This document shows, piece after piece, positions 8,504 through 15,848 of a stretch of DNA of 19,704 nt. The stretch lies in assembly GCA_945883665.1 (NCBI GenBank), contig CAMCXV010000018.1, positions 1-19,704 on the forward strand, read 5' to 3'. Every line of letters starts with the position of its first letter. Position 1 is the first letter of the stretch. The stretch comes from Rickettsia typhi (GTDB lineage Bacteria > Pseudomonadota > Alphaproteobacteria > Rickettsiales > Rickettsiaceae). The notes under the pieces are model-generated. The model saw only the letters and a program-made list of their open reading frames with translations. It ran no database searches and had not been told where the DNA came from. A program made the translations under genes and the position numbers.

Positions 8504-9547
8504 ATGCAAAAATTTTTAACTTTAATAATATCTATTTCAATAGTTTACATGATATTTCAGTATAATATAAATGATATTAAAAGTCCTGCAGTTGAAATAA
8601 TTAATAAAGAAAAAAATCTTTCTTCGCCTGCAGCAGAAGTTCAAAATACGCAAGCTATGACAGGGAGTTTTGTAGAGAAGACAATTTCAAGTGTATTAGT
8701 TAATGTTTTAAAAACAGATGAGGGTAAGATGTTTTTTGAAAATATCTTGCAACCTGCAAATCAACCAATTTCTGGGTCTGGTCAAGGTTTTAAAATTAAC
8801 AATGATAATTTGATAGAATCAATGTTTGATATAAAAACTTTTGGCGAGGGTGGGTCTGGTCCTGCTACATGTGGTCATGTAGTGACGGTAATATATAAAA
8901 TCTTATCTTCAACTAATATGGTTATTAGTGAAAATACAATTACTTATCCTCTTGGTAGCAATCAGATAGCACCGGGGGTAGATGCTGTAATTACTGGTAT
9001 GAAAATTGGTCAAACAAGGCATGCTACTATTTTAAGCAAATATACCGATAAAATTAGATCACCAAGTGATAAAGTGGATAGTTTCAAACTTAATGTAGTT
9101 CTCAAAGAAATAATGCCTCAGAATTTTGTTGACAATAGTGTTAAGATTTTTGACGATGAAATAGCTTACAAAATACCATTATTATGTGGTGGTAATGCTG
9201 TGTATCATGCTAAGATTACTAAACTCACGAATAGCCAAGTGCTTTATGATTCAAAGTCTTCTGGTACTAAGATTAATATGCAAATTGGTAATTTAAGTTA
9301 TCCGCTTATTTTTTCTTATGCTCTACATAATAAAATTCCAACTGGAACTAGAACGGTTATTGCAAAAGGTAAATTATTTAAATCTTTTCTTAGTGATTTT
9401 AGCACTGTTTTTTCAAAAACTAAATTGCCTGAAGATGAAATTTTTATGCTAGAATTATATGATTTTGAGGATAATTTAACTAGTAATATCAATAATTTAT
9501 CAATTCAAAAATCTGACAACAAACAGCTTGTAGTATCTTTGAAATAA
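8504..9547 (+). CDS. membrane-anchored protein with two FKBP-like domains
   Basis: 347 residues. The N-terminal hydrophobic segment (residues 3-20, FLTLIISISIVYMIF) is an uncleaved anchor or signal peptide. A linker follows. Residues 118-205 then resemble FKBP-type peptidyl-prolyl isomerases: CGHVVTVIYKIL, TYPLGSNQIAPGVDAVITGM, KIGQTRHATIL. The second half (about 222-335) appears to repeat the pattern more loosely: CGGNAVYHAKITKLTNSQVL, YALHNKIPTGTRTVIAKGKL, and a final strand IFMLELYDFED. The FKBP pocket is poorly kept: no FDSS segment is obvious, and the central Trp of GWxxG is Val in GVDAV. I infer an envelope chaperone-like or binding protein more than an active isomerase. It stands alone between unrelated genes. 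About 280 bp of AT-rich DNA precedes it with no strong signal. Confidence 0.6.
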   Translation: MQKFLTLIISISIVYMIFQYNINDIKSPAVEIINKEKNLSSPAAEVQNTQAMTGSFVEKTISSVLVNVLKTDEGKMFFENILQPANQPISGSGQGFKINNDNLIESMFDIKTFGEGGSGPATCGHVVTVIYKILSSTNMVISENTITYPLGSNQIAPGVDAVITGMKIGQTRHATILSKYTDKIRSPSDKVDSFKLNVVLKEIMPQNFVDNSVKIFDDEIAYKIPLLCGGNAVYHAKITKLTNSQVLYDSKSSGTKINMQIGNLSYPLIFSYALHNKIPTGTRTVIAKGKLFKSFLSDFSTVFSKTKLPEDEIFMLELYDFEDNLTSNINNLSIQKSDNKQLVVSLK

Positions 9548-9575
9548 AGAGTTATCTTTTTTATAACACCTCTTT
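9548..9575 (+). terminator. weak terminator-like hairpin after the FKBP-like gene
   Basis: Immediately after the TAA, GTTAT (9551-9555) pairs with ATAAC across a T-rich loop. Outer bases AGAG and CTCT can add an interrupted second stem, and TTT follows. The stem is short, so this is a weak call, but it sits correctly between the gene and the nrdA promoter. Confidence 0.3.
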
Positions 9576-9577
9576 AA

Positions 9578-9624
9578 ATGCTACATGTAGTATGTCAAGT
9601 AAAAAAACATACAATATGTACAAA
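9578..9624 (+). promoter_or_regulatory. two candidate NrdR boxes
   Basis: Two 16-bp sites, at 9578-9593 (core CTACATGTAG) and 9609-9624 (core CAATATGTAC), each match about 8 of the 10 core positions of the known NrdR box (acaCwATATATwGtgt). Their centres are 31 bp apart, the three-helical-turn spacing typical of paired NrdR boxes. They lie just upstream of the -35 element of nrdA. NrdR is the ATP/dATP-sensing Zn-ribbon/ATP-cone repressor of ribonucleotide reductase genes. I infer NrdR control of nrdA; whether this genome encodes nrdR cannot be seen here. Confidence 0.55.
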
Positions 9625-9631
9625 ATAACTA

Positions 9632-9660
9632 TTGAAAAAAATTAGTTGATGCACTATAAT
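9632..9660 (+). promoter_or_regulatory. sigma70-type promoter of nrdA
   Basis: TTGAAA at 9632-9637 and TATAAT at 9655-9660 are separated by exactly 17 bp, a near-perfect consensus promoter. Transcription would begin near 9667, leaving a leader of roughly 53 nt before the nrdA ATG at 9720. It is the clearest promoter in the window. Confidence 0.8.
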
Positions 9661-9719
9661 TGGGTCTTAAATTAGATCGCAGATTTGATCTTACAAATTG
9701 TGTTACTGGAGAAAAAACA

Positions 9720-11561
9720 ATGTCTGGAGTAAAAGAAACAAAATACAATATAAAAATTGATAGAAGTAGAGATAGTTTGCTTAGTGATTTTGGTAAAGCT
9801 GTTCTGAAAGATCGTTATTTAATAGATGGAGAAGATTATCAAGATTTATTTGCAAGAGTCGCAAGTTATTATGCTGATAGCGAAGATCATGCTAACCTAA
9901 TCTATAATTACATTAGTAAACTACATTTTATGCCAGCTACCCCAATACTTAGTAACGGTGGAACGGATAGGGGGTTGCCGATTTCTTGCTTTCTAAATGA
10001 AACAGATGATAGTCTAGAGGGTATCGTGGAACTTTGGACGGAAAATGTTTGGCTTGCTGCTAAAGGTGGTGGAATTGGTAGTTATTGGGGAAATGTTCGT
10101 TCAATTAATGAAACAGTTCGTGGTAATGGTAAAACCTCTGGTATTGTGCCATTTTTAAAAGTGCAAGATTCTATGACCTTAGCTATTTCTCAAGGTTCAC
10201 TAAGAAGGGGTAGTGCTGCAGTCTATCTGCCAATTGATCATCCTGAGATTGAAGAGTTCATTGATTTGCGCCGTCCTACTGGTGGTGATATAAACCGTAG
10301 AGCTTTAAATTTACATCATGGAGTTGTAATCCCTGATGCTTTCATGGAAGCAGTTGCAAATAATGGTACTTGGGAGCTAAAAAGTCCTTATGATGGAAGT
10401 GTAGTAAATACAATAAGAGCAAGAGATATTTGGGTTAAAATCTTAACTACTAGAATTGAAACAGGGGAGCCTTATATTCTATATATTGATGCTGTAAATA
10501 AACATATTCCAGAACATCATAAAAAATTGGGGTTAAAAGTAAAAACTTCTAATCTTTGTTCAGAAATCACCTTGCCAACTGGTCTTGATCATTTAGGTAA
10601 TTATAGAACTGCTGTATGTTGTTTATCATCGCTAAACCTTGAATATTATGAAGATTGGAAAGATGACAAAGATTTTATACCTAATATAATGAGATTTCTT
10701 GATAATGTTCTTGAAGATTTTATCGTCAAAGCCCCAGATACTATGAGCAAAGCTAAATATTCAGCAATGCGTGAGCGTAGTATTGGTCTTGGAGTTATGG
10801 GTTTTCATTCTTTTTTACAAGCGCAAAATGTGCCAATTGAATCTGTGATGGCCAAAGTTTGGAATAATAAGATATTTGAATATATCAACAATGAGGTCAA
10901 TGCTGCTTCAGCTCTTCTATCTGAAGAAAGAGGAGCTTGTTTAGATGCTGCTGAAGTTGGGATTAAGGAACGTTTTAGTAATAAAACAGCTATTGCTCCT
11001 ACAGCTTCTATTTCAATTATTTGTGGTAATTCTTCGCCAGGAATAGAGCCTTTTGCTGCTAATAGTTTTACACAAAAAACTTTAACGGGGTCTTTTACTG
11101 TAAAAAATAAAAACTTAGTTAAGCTACTTGATAAAAAAGGTTTTAATACGGAGCAAGTTTGGTCTTCTATTTCAACTCATGAAGGTTCAGTGCAGCATTT
11201 GACTTTTTTATCTGAACATGAAAAAGATGTTTTCAAAACAGCTTATGAAATTAATCAAAATTGGATTGTGGATTTAGCTGCTGATCGGACACCTTATATT
11301 TCGCAAGCTCAATCGCTAAATATTTTTATAGCTGGCGACGTCAGTAAAAAATATTTACATGACATTCATTTTAAAGCTTGGAAAAAGGGTGTAAAGAGTC
11401 TTTATTATTCGCGTTCAACTTCCATTCAAAGAGCTGACAAAGTTTCTCATGCAGTATTAACAGATAAGGGAATGGCTGATTTGGAAAAAAGAAATAACGC
11501 TGATTTAGAACTAAAAAACAATGAAACAACTGATTATGATGAATGTTTATCATGTCAGTAA
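9720..11561 (+). CDS. nrdA: class I ribonucleoside-diphosphate reductase, alpha subunit
   Basis: Large subunit of aerobic ribonucleotide reductase; reduces NDPs to dNDPs using a radical delivered from NrdB. 613 residues from ATG 9720, chosen because GGAG lies 8 nt upstream (9708-9711) and because the longer TTG-started reading (9660) would begin inside the -10 box. Catalytic residues are in place: Cys90 (PISCFLN), the N-x-C-x-E motif NLCSE at 278-282, and the partner Cys in AVCCLSSLN (about 300). The radical-path Tyr pair is in LYYSRSTS, and the C-terminal redox pair is CLSC followed by Gln. The protein is short, as in Rickettsia, and I see no N-terminal ATP-cone of the E. coli type, so dATP feedback may act differently. 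nrdB lies 800 bp downstream, split off by a toxin-antitoxin pair. Confidence 0.95.
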   Translation: MSGVKETKYNIKIDRSRDSLLSDFGKAVLKDRYLIDGEDYQDLFARVASYYADSEDHANLIYNYISKLHFMPATPILSNGGTDRGLPISCFLNETDDSLEGIVELWTENVWLAAKGGGIGSYWGNVRSINETVRGNGKTSGIVPFLKVQDSMTLAISQGSLRRGSAAVYLPIDHPEIEEFIDLRRPTGGDINRRALNLHHGVVIPDAFMEAVANNGTWELKSPYDGSVVNTIRARDIWVKILTTRIETGEPYILYIDAVNKHIPEHHKKLGLKVKTSNLCSEITLPTGLDHLGNYRTAVCCLSSLNLEYYEDWKDDKDFIPNIMRFLDNVLEDFIVKAPDTMSKAKYSAMRERSIGLGVMGFHSFLQAQNVPIESVMAKVWNNKIFEYINNEVNAASALLSEERGACLDAAEVGIKERFSNKTAIAPTASISIICGNSSPGIEPFAANSFTQKTLTGSFTVKNKNLVKLLDKKGFNTEQVWSSISTHEGSVQHLTFLSEHEKDVFKTAYEINQNWIVDLAADRTPYISQAQSLNIFIAGDVSKKYLHDIHFKAWKKGVKSLYYSRSTSIQRADKVSHAVLTDKGMADLEKRNNADLELKNNETTDYDECLSCQ

Positions 11562-11579
11562 AGTTTATTTTAAAATGAT

Positions 11580-11990
11580 ATGATTTATAACATGAATGAT
11601 AAATGGATCGAAAATATAAATATAGAACCTTTATTAAAAGCTTTCTCGAAATTTGAACAATTTAGGGTAAACAGCACGACAGAACAAGAAAAAGCTGGTA
11701 CGATACAAGCATTTGAATATTGCTTTGAGTTGGTTTGGAAAATTATGAAACGATTGCTAGAAGAGAGGGGTAAAATAGCTAATTCCCCAAAGGAAACTTT
11801 TAGAATAGCTGCTCTTGAAGGGTTTATTTCTGATCCAGAAATCTGGTTTGATTTTTTAAGGAAACGAAATTTAACAGTTCATACTTATCAGGAATCCGAA
11901 GCTGACAATATTATTGCTATTACAGAATCTTTTTCATTTGAAATAAAACAATTTTTGCAAAAAATAGGTTTTGTAAATGATAAACATTAA
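11580..11990 (+). CDS. hepT: HEPN toxin of HepT/MntA type (HI0074 family)
   Basis: 136 residues (or 132 from ATG 11592, MNDKW). All-helical, of the nucleotidyltransferase substrate-binding (HI0074) family: AFEYCFELVWKIMKRLLEE, then SPKETFRIAALEGFI and WFDFLRKRNLTVHTY. The last contains the HEPN ribonuclease motif R-x4-H-x-Y, Arg96, His101 and Tyr103, complete. HepT toxins of this kind cut RNA. The partner MntA silences them, in characterised cases by adding AMP to the motif tyrosine. The gene starts 18 bp after the nrdA stop and overlaps mntA by 14 nt, the usual toxin-first order for this family. No own promoter or Shine-Dalgarno sequence is obvious, so it may be co-transcribed with nrdA. Confidence 0.85.
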   Translation: MIYNMNDKWIENINIEPLLKAFSKFEQFRVNSTTEQEKAGTIQAFEYCFELVWKIMKRLLEERGKIANSPKETFRIAALEGFISDPEIWFDFLRKRNLTVHTYQESEADNIIAITESFSFEIKQFLQKIGFVNDKH

Positions 11991-12264
11991 ACCAAAACAT
12001 CTTGATATCGTGCTTGGTATAATTGGAAAATATAATTATAATTTCTATGCTTTTGGTTCTCGAATTACGGAAAAAATTAAAGAATTTTCAGATTTGGATT
12101 TGTTTTATACGGAGAATATTCCAGAAAAAATAATTATAAATATCGAAGATGAGTTTGAAGAATCGGATCTACCTTATAAGGTTGATATAATAGATTACAA
12201 CAAGTGTGATAAGAATTTCCAAGAAATTATGAAATCTGGATATGTAAAATTGAATAAGTGCTAA
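11977..12264 (+). CDS. mntA: minimal nucleotidyltransferase antitoxin, MntA type (HI0073 family)
   Basis: 95 residues, typical of minimal nucleotidyltransferases. The signature GSx10DxD is complete: Gly27-Ser28 and Asp39/Asp41 in FGSRITEKIKEFSDLDLF. The third metal-binding carboxylate is Asp70 in PYKVDIIDYN, the segment that marks HI0073-like proteins. All catalytic residues are present, so it should still be able to AMPylate its HepT partner. Its start lies within the end of hepT (14-nt overlap), implying coupled translation. About 95 bp separate it from nrdB. Confidence 0.88.
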   Translation: MINIKPKHLDIVLGIIGKYNYNFYAFGSRITEKIKEFSDLDLFYTENIPEKIIINIEDEFEESDLPYKVDIIDYNKCDKNFQEIMKSGYVKLNKC

Positions 12265-12359
12265 AAATGCTCAAATGATAAAGCAATTAAACAAGTTACA
12301 ATCTTCATTTATTATATTTTTAATTAACAATAATTTTAACAAAAAAAGGAGAATTTACA

Positions 12360-13349
12360 ATGTCATTATTATCAGCAAAGCCAATTTACAAACCTTTTTC
12401 ATATCCATGGGCTTATGAAGCTTGGCATACACAACAAAAAATTCATTGGTTACCAGAGGAAGTTCCTTTAGCTGATGATGTAAAAGACTGGAAATATAAT
12501 CTTACCCCGGGTGAAAAACATTTACTTACTCAGATATTCAGATTTTTTACGCAAGCTGATATTGAGGTAAATAATTGTTATATGAAACATTATTCAAAAG
12601 TATTTCAACCGACTGAAGTGCAAATGATGCTTTCTGCTTTTTCTAATATGGAAACAGTTCATATAGCTGCTTATTCGCATTTACTTGATACTATTGGTAT
12701 GGATGAAAGTGAATATCAAGCTTTCATGAAATATAAGGAAATGAAAGATAAGTATGACTACATGCAAAGATTTGGTGTTGAAACAAAAGAGGATATAGCG
12801 ACCACCCTTGCAGTATTTGGTGCGTTTACAGAAGGATTACAGCTATTTGCATCTTTTGCGATTTTACTTAATTTCCCACGTTTTAATAAAATGAAAGGGA
12901 TGGGGCAAATCGTCACTTGGTCAGTCCGTGATGAAACTCTGCATACTAATTCTATAATTACATTGTTTAAAACTTTTGTACAAGAAAATCCTGAAGTATG
13001 GACTGAAACACTTAGAAGTAGGTTATACGAAGCTTGTGCGACTATAGTTCATTTTGAAGATGCATTTATTGAGCTAGCATTTGAAGTAGGTGGGATTGAA
13101 GGCTTGACTGCGAGAGAAGTTCGTCAGTATATCAGATATATTGCTGACCGAAGATTGATGCAGCTTGGTTTAAAAGAAATATATTTAGTAGATAACAATC
13201 CTTTACCTTGGTTAGATGAGATATTAAACGGAGTTGAGCATACTAATTTCTTTGAAAATAGGGTAACGGAATATACAAAAGCAGCAACTGTTGGTACTTG
13301 GGAAGAAGCCTTTAATGATATGGATACAAAAACAAATATAACAACATAA
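12360..13349 (+). CDS. nrdB: class I ribonucleoside-diphosphate reductase, beta subunit
   Basis: Small subunit holding the diiron-tyrosyl radical that starts NrdA chemistry. 329 residues. Metal ligands in order: Asp67 (QADIEVNN), Glu98 and His101 (METVHIAAY), Glu158 (AFTEGLQ), Glu192 and His195 (RDETLHTN). The radical Tyr105 is present at the expected place after His101, so this is not the Phe-type (class Ic) variant. A strong Shine-Dalgarno AAAGGAG at 12345-12351 lies 8 nt before the ATG, better than any other site in the cluster. This may compensate for distance from the nrdA promoter or reflect separate expression. Confidence 0.95.
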   Translation: MSLLSAKPIYKPFSYPWAYEAWHTQQKIHWLPEEVPLADDVKDWKYNLTPGEKHLLTQIFRFFTQADIEVNNCYMKHYSKVFQPTEVQMMLSAFSNMETVHIAAYSHLLDTIGMDESEYQAFMKYKEMKDKYDYMQRFGVETKEDIATTLAVFGAFTEGLQLFASFAILLNFPRFNKMKGMGQIVTWSVRDETLHTNSIITLFKTFVQENPEVWTETLRSRLYEACATIVHFEDAFIELAFEVGGIEGLTAREVRQYIRYIADRRLMQLGLKEIYLVDNNPLPWLDEILNGVEHTNFFENRVTEYTKAATVGTWEEAFNDMDTKTNITT

Positions 13350-13353
13350 GTTA

Positions 13354-13395
13354 GGGGAGATTAATGGTGATCATTTAAGCATCGTTAATCTCCTC
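13354..13395 (+). terminator. 16-bp hairpin after nrdB, no U-tract
   Basis: GGGGAGATTAATGGTG (13354-13369) pairs along its whole length, with three G-U pairs, with CATCGTTAATCTCCTC (13380-13395) around a 10-nt loop. It starts 4 bp after the nrdB stop. The bases after it are AATTGCATCG, so it lacks the usual T run. It is probably a terminator or 3'-end stabiliser of the nrd transcript. Confidence 0.5.
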
Positions 13396-13444
13396 AATTG
13401 CATCGTGAGCATATATAGCTTTAGCTCTTCAAGTGATTATCCAT

Positions 13445-13530
13445 ATTAATCTAAGCTATAAAATAAAATGAAGTGGATAATGGTTATTGGTGTAATCATC
13501 ATAGGAATTTTGCTAAAAAATACATTGTAG
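13445..13530 (+). pseudogene. C-terminal remnant of the coiled-coil family gene
   Basis: From ATG 13468 the reading MKWIMVIGVIIIGILLKNTL matches, with one change (Val for Ala), the last membrane segment of the intact gene at 17131-17466. DNA similarity extends upstream through TCTAAG and AAAATAAAATG, but a 12-bp block between two ATG-containing repeats is missing and a Glu codon has become TAA. Only the tail of a once longer copy remains; the bases back to about 13420 may be a further degraded part. It shows that this family is dispersed and was once present between nrdB and tolB. Confidence 0.8.
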
Positions 13531-13578
13531 CTTTATCATAAGTAACAAATTTACCTGTATATAACATAGATTTCTGAA

Positions 13579-13601
13579 TCCCCTCCTAGTAGAGGAGGGG
13601 A
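13579..13601. repeat. GC-rich hairpin between the remnant and tolB
   Basis: CCCCTCCT (13580-13587) and AGGAGGGG (13593-13600) form a perfect 8-bp stem with a 5-nt loop, extended by a T-A pair. It lies 9 bp after the tolB stop (minus strand). The T-run lies between the stop and the hairpin rather than after it, so it is not a classic terminator. Its G+C content stands out from the neighbouring DNA. It may be a short dispersed palindromic repeat that also ends the tol transcript. Confidence 0.5.
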
Positions 13602-13609
13602 AGAAAAAA

Positions 13610-14938
13610 TTATAATCTTGGTTTAGACCAGTTTGGATCTGATGCGTCATGAGGAGTTGGAATGACTCTTTCATTATGACCGGTGAAATCAATCATATAT
13701 ATTCTGCTTAAACCATTTATCTTTTGAGCTTGAGGTTTTATTGCTTTCGTAAAAACTATCATTCGTCCATTCGAAGCCCATGAAGGACTCTCAACAAGGT
13801 AACCTCTTGCAATCAAGCGTTCATTGGTAGAATCTGACATGGCATCATGTTCCATAACACCTATGGTAAAACCAAAATCTCTGCTAATTTTTGTAAAAGC
13901 TATATATCCATTACTAGACCAAGTTGGCTCAGCGTAAGATCCAGAAGCTGTTATTCTCTTCATGTTTGATCCATTTCTATCCATAATATATAATTGCCTT
14001 GATCCATCCCTATCAGATTGAAATAATATTTGCGTTCCATCTGGAGAATAGCTAGGAGAAGTAAAAATGCTAGCGCCTTGGGTTAGTTGTATTTTCTTTT
14101 TCGTATATAAATCAATTTCGAAAATATGAGTTCTACCATTTTGAGCAATCGAAATAAGAGCTGTCTTTCCATCAGGTGCAAAATGCGGGGCAAAAGACAT
14201 GCCTGGGAAATTTCCAATTAAAGAGTTTTTGCCATTTACTAAATCAAGCATAAACACTTGTGGTATCCTGTTTTTATATGATAAATACAATATTTTTTTA
14301 CCATCAGGGGAAAATCTAGGAGTTAAGACAAGGCTTGAACCATCAGTAAGATATTGATGGTTTTCTCCATCTTGATCCATTACTGCGATTCTTTTGATTC
14401 TTTTTATATAAGGTCCTTTTTCTGATATATAAACAATCCTAGTATCAAAATATCCTTCATATCCTGTAATTTTTTTGTATATTTTATCTGCTATTTTATG
14501 AGCAGCTCTTCGCCAAATTGTTTCAGACAATTCAAGAGTTTCTGATATTAATTCAGTTTCAAGTATTGTATCCCAGAGAATGAATTTTACTCTTAATTTG
14601 CCAGAATCGAGTTTTTCTACTTCACCATTAAGCAATAAATTTGCATTTATTTGTTGCCAAGCCGCAAACAAAGGTTTGTGAGATATACCAGTCTTGTTTT
14701 CTATAAAAGCAGCATGAGAAATAGCCCGAAATATTCCAGAATTTTGCAGATCATCTTTAATAACTTTTATGATATTTTCAGCATTTTTTACGTCTAAATG
14801 ATTGTGACCAGAAAATTCATTTATAGCAATAGGGATAGGATCTGCATTTCCTTTAGTTATGTCTATAGTATCAGCAATTATATTATGATGAACAAAAAAA
14901 ATAGTTAAAAAAATTACCTTATAAGCTGTTTTAATCAT
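13610..14938 (-). CDS. tolB: Tol-Pal system protein TolB
   Basis: Periplasmic beta-propeller that links Pal and the outer membrane to the TolQRA motor during envelope constriction. 442 residues: signal peptide 1-22 (VIFLTIFFVHHNIIADT), an N-terminal alpha/beta domain, then WD40-like propeller blades marked by repeated P-x-(F/Y)-SPDGKKILY-type units (LTPRFSPDGKKILYLS, APHFAPDGKTALIS, SPSYSPDGTQILFQSDRDGS, EPTWSSNGYIAF). Normal length with no break. Last gene of the minus-strand tol cluster, 28 bp after tolA. Neither pal nor ybgF follows within the window. Confidence 0.96.
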   Translation of the reverse strand: MIKTAYKVIFLTIFFVHHNIIADTIDITKGNADPIPIAINEFSGHNHLDVKNAENIIKVIKDDLQNSGIFRAISHAAFIENKTGISHKPLFAAWQQINANLLLNGEVEKLDSGKLRVKFILWDTILETELISETLELSETIWRRAAHKIADKIYKKITGYEGYFDTRIVYISEKGPYIKRIKRIAVMDQDGENHQYLTDGSSLVLTPRFSPDGKKILYLSYKNRIPQVFMLDLVNGKNSLIGNFPGMSFAPHFAPDGKTALISIAQNGRTHIFEIDLYTKKKIQLTQGASIFTSPSYSPDGTQILFQSDRDGSRQLYIMDRNGSNMKRITASGSYAEPTWSSNGYIAFTKISRDFGFTIGVMEHDAMSDSTNERLIARGYLVESPSWASNGRMIVFTKAIKPQAQKINGLSRIYMIDFTGHNERVIPTPHDASDPNWSKPRL

Positions 14939-14966
14939 GTTTTATCTCTTACTATATCTTAATTTT

Positions 14967-15848
14967 TTACATATTACTTGGGTAAAAATCTAAGTCAAAT
15001 TTTTTCCAAGCATCATAGCGATCAGGTCTTAAATTTTTAACCGGACTTGCTTTTTTTACTGCTCTTTTTGTGGTTTCTGCCACGAGTTGGCAAATTTGAT
15101 CTGCACCAGCTGGACAACTAATATTTATAATATCGGCCTTAATTACAGTTCCATCAATTTCCAACTCTAAACTTATTTTTACTTTTATATTTTCAAGATT
15201 ACCAATAATTTGCGTCCAATTATCTTCTATCTGTTGCTTTATAAGCATTTTTTCTGTAATTGACAAAGGTGACTCATTATCATTATTACCTCTAGCAAAT
15301 TTTCCTTCATTTTGCTGGGATGAAGTTGTTCGATTTAGAGATTTTGTTTTTTCTCCATCCGATTCTTTTTCAAGATTTTGTAGTATTGAATCAATAACAT
15401 CTTCTTCTTTCTTAATAGGTTTTTTTGGTAGTTCTTTTTCTTTTTTTGGAGGAGTAACTTTTTTTTGCGGCTCTTCTTTTTTCGGAACGACTTTTTCTTT
15501 TTTTTCCTCTTTTTTCTCTGGTAGAATTTCAGATTCTTTTTTTGATGGTTCTGTTTTTTCAAGAGGGGGTTCTTTTGTTTCCTTCACTTCCTCTTTATTT
15601 TTGGTAGCAGATTTTTCAATTTTTTTAGATTCTTGAACTTCTTTTGGTTCAGGCTTTTTAATATCTTGATTTCTTACATTAACTATATCCGAAACGGTTA
15701 GCATTTCAAAAGTGATGACTTGATGTTCTTCTGCTGGTTTTTTAAATAGAGTAGGGATGCCGTAAACAAATATAACGACAAAAACTAGATGCAGTACTAG
15801 AGAAATTATTAAATCTCTTTGAAAGTCTTTCTCCTCTTGAGTCTTCAT
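14967..15848 (-). CDS. tolA: Tol-Pal system protein TolA
   Basis: 293 residues. One N-terminal membrane anchor (about 12-33, LIISLVLHLVFVVIFVYGIP), a long Lys/Glu/Pro-rich helical spacer (about 60-155, repeated KKEE and EKK units) and a C-terminal TonB/TolA-like domain (about 200-293, ending in DAWKKFDLDFYP). TolA transmits proton-motive-force energy from TolQR across the periplasm to TolB and Pal. The low-complexity spacer is A-rich in coding sense and likely variable in length. The start follows the tolR stop with no gap, so translation is probably coupled. Confidence 0.92.
   Translation of the reverse strand: MKTQEEKDFQRDLIISLVLHLVFVVIFVYGIPTLFKKPAEEHQVITFEMLTVSDIVNVRNQDIKKPEPKEVQESKKIEKSATKNKEEVKETKEPPLEKTEPSKKESEILPEKKEEKKEKVVPKKEEPQKKVTPPKKEKELPKKPIKKEEDVIDSILQNLEKESDGEKTKSLNRTTSSQQNEGKFARGNNDNESPLSITEKMLIKQQIEDNWTQIIGNLENIKVKISLELEIDGTVIKADIINISCPAGADQICQLVAETTKRAVKKASPVKNLRPDRYDAWKKFDLDFYPSNM

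Noticed and set aside
9660..9719. Longer NrdA start at TTG 9660 adding 20 residues
   Set aside because: The TTG overlaps the -10 box TATAAT, the added residues are unlike NrdA, and ATG 9720 has a well-placed GGAG.
12360..13349. Class Ic (Phe for Tyr) NrdB variant
   Set aside because: Tyr105 is present at the radical position four residues after His101.
15335..15562. Lys-rich minus-strand frame inside tolA
   Set aside because: Alternate-frame product of the A-rich Lys/Glu spacer of tolA; only low-complexity K/N/Q content.
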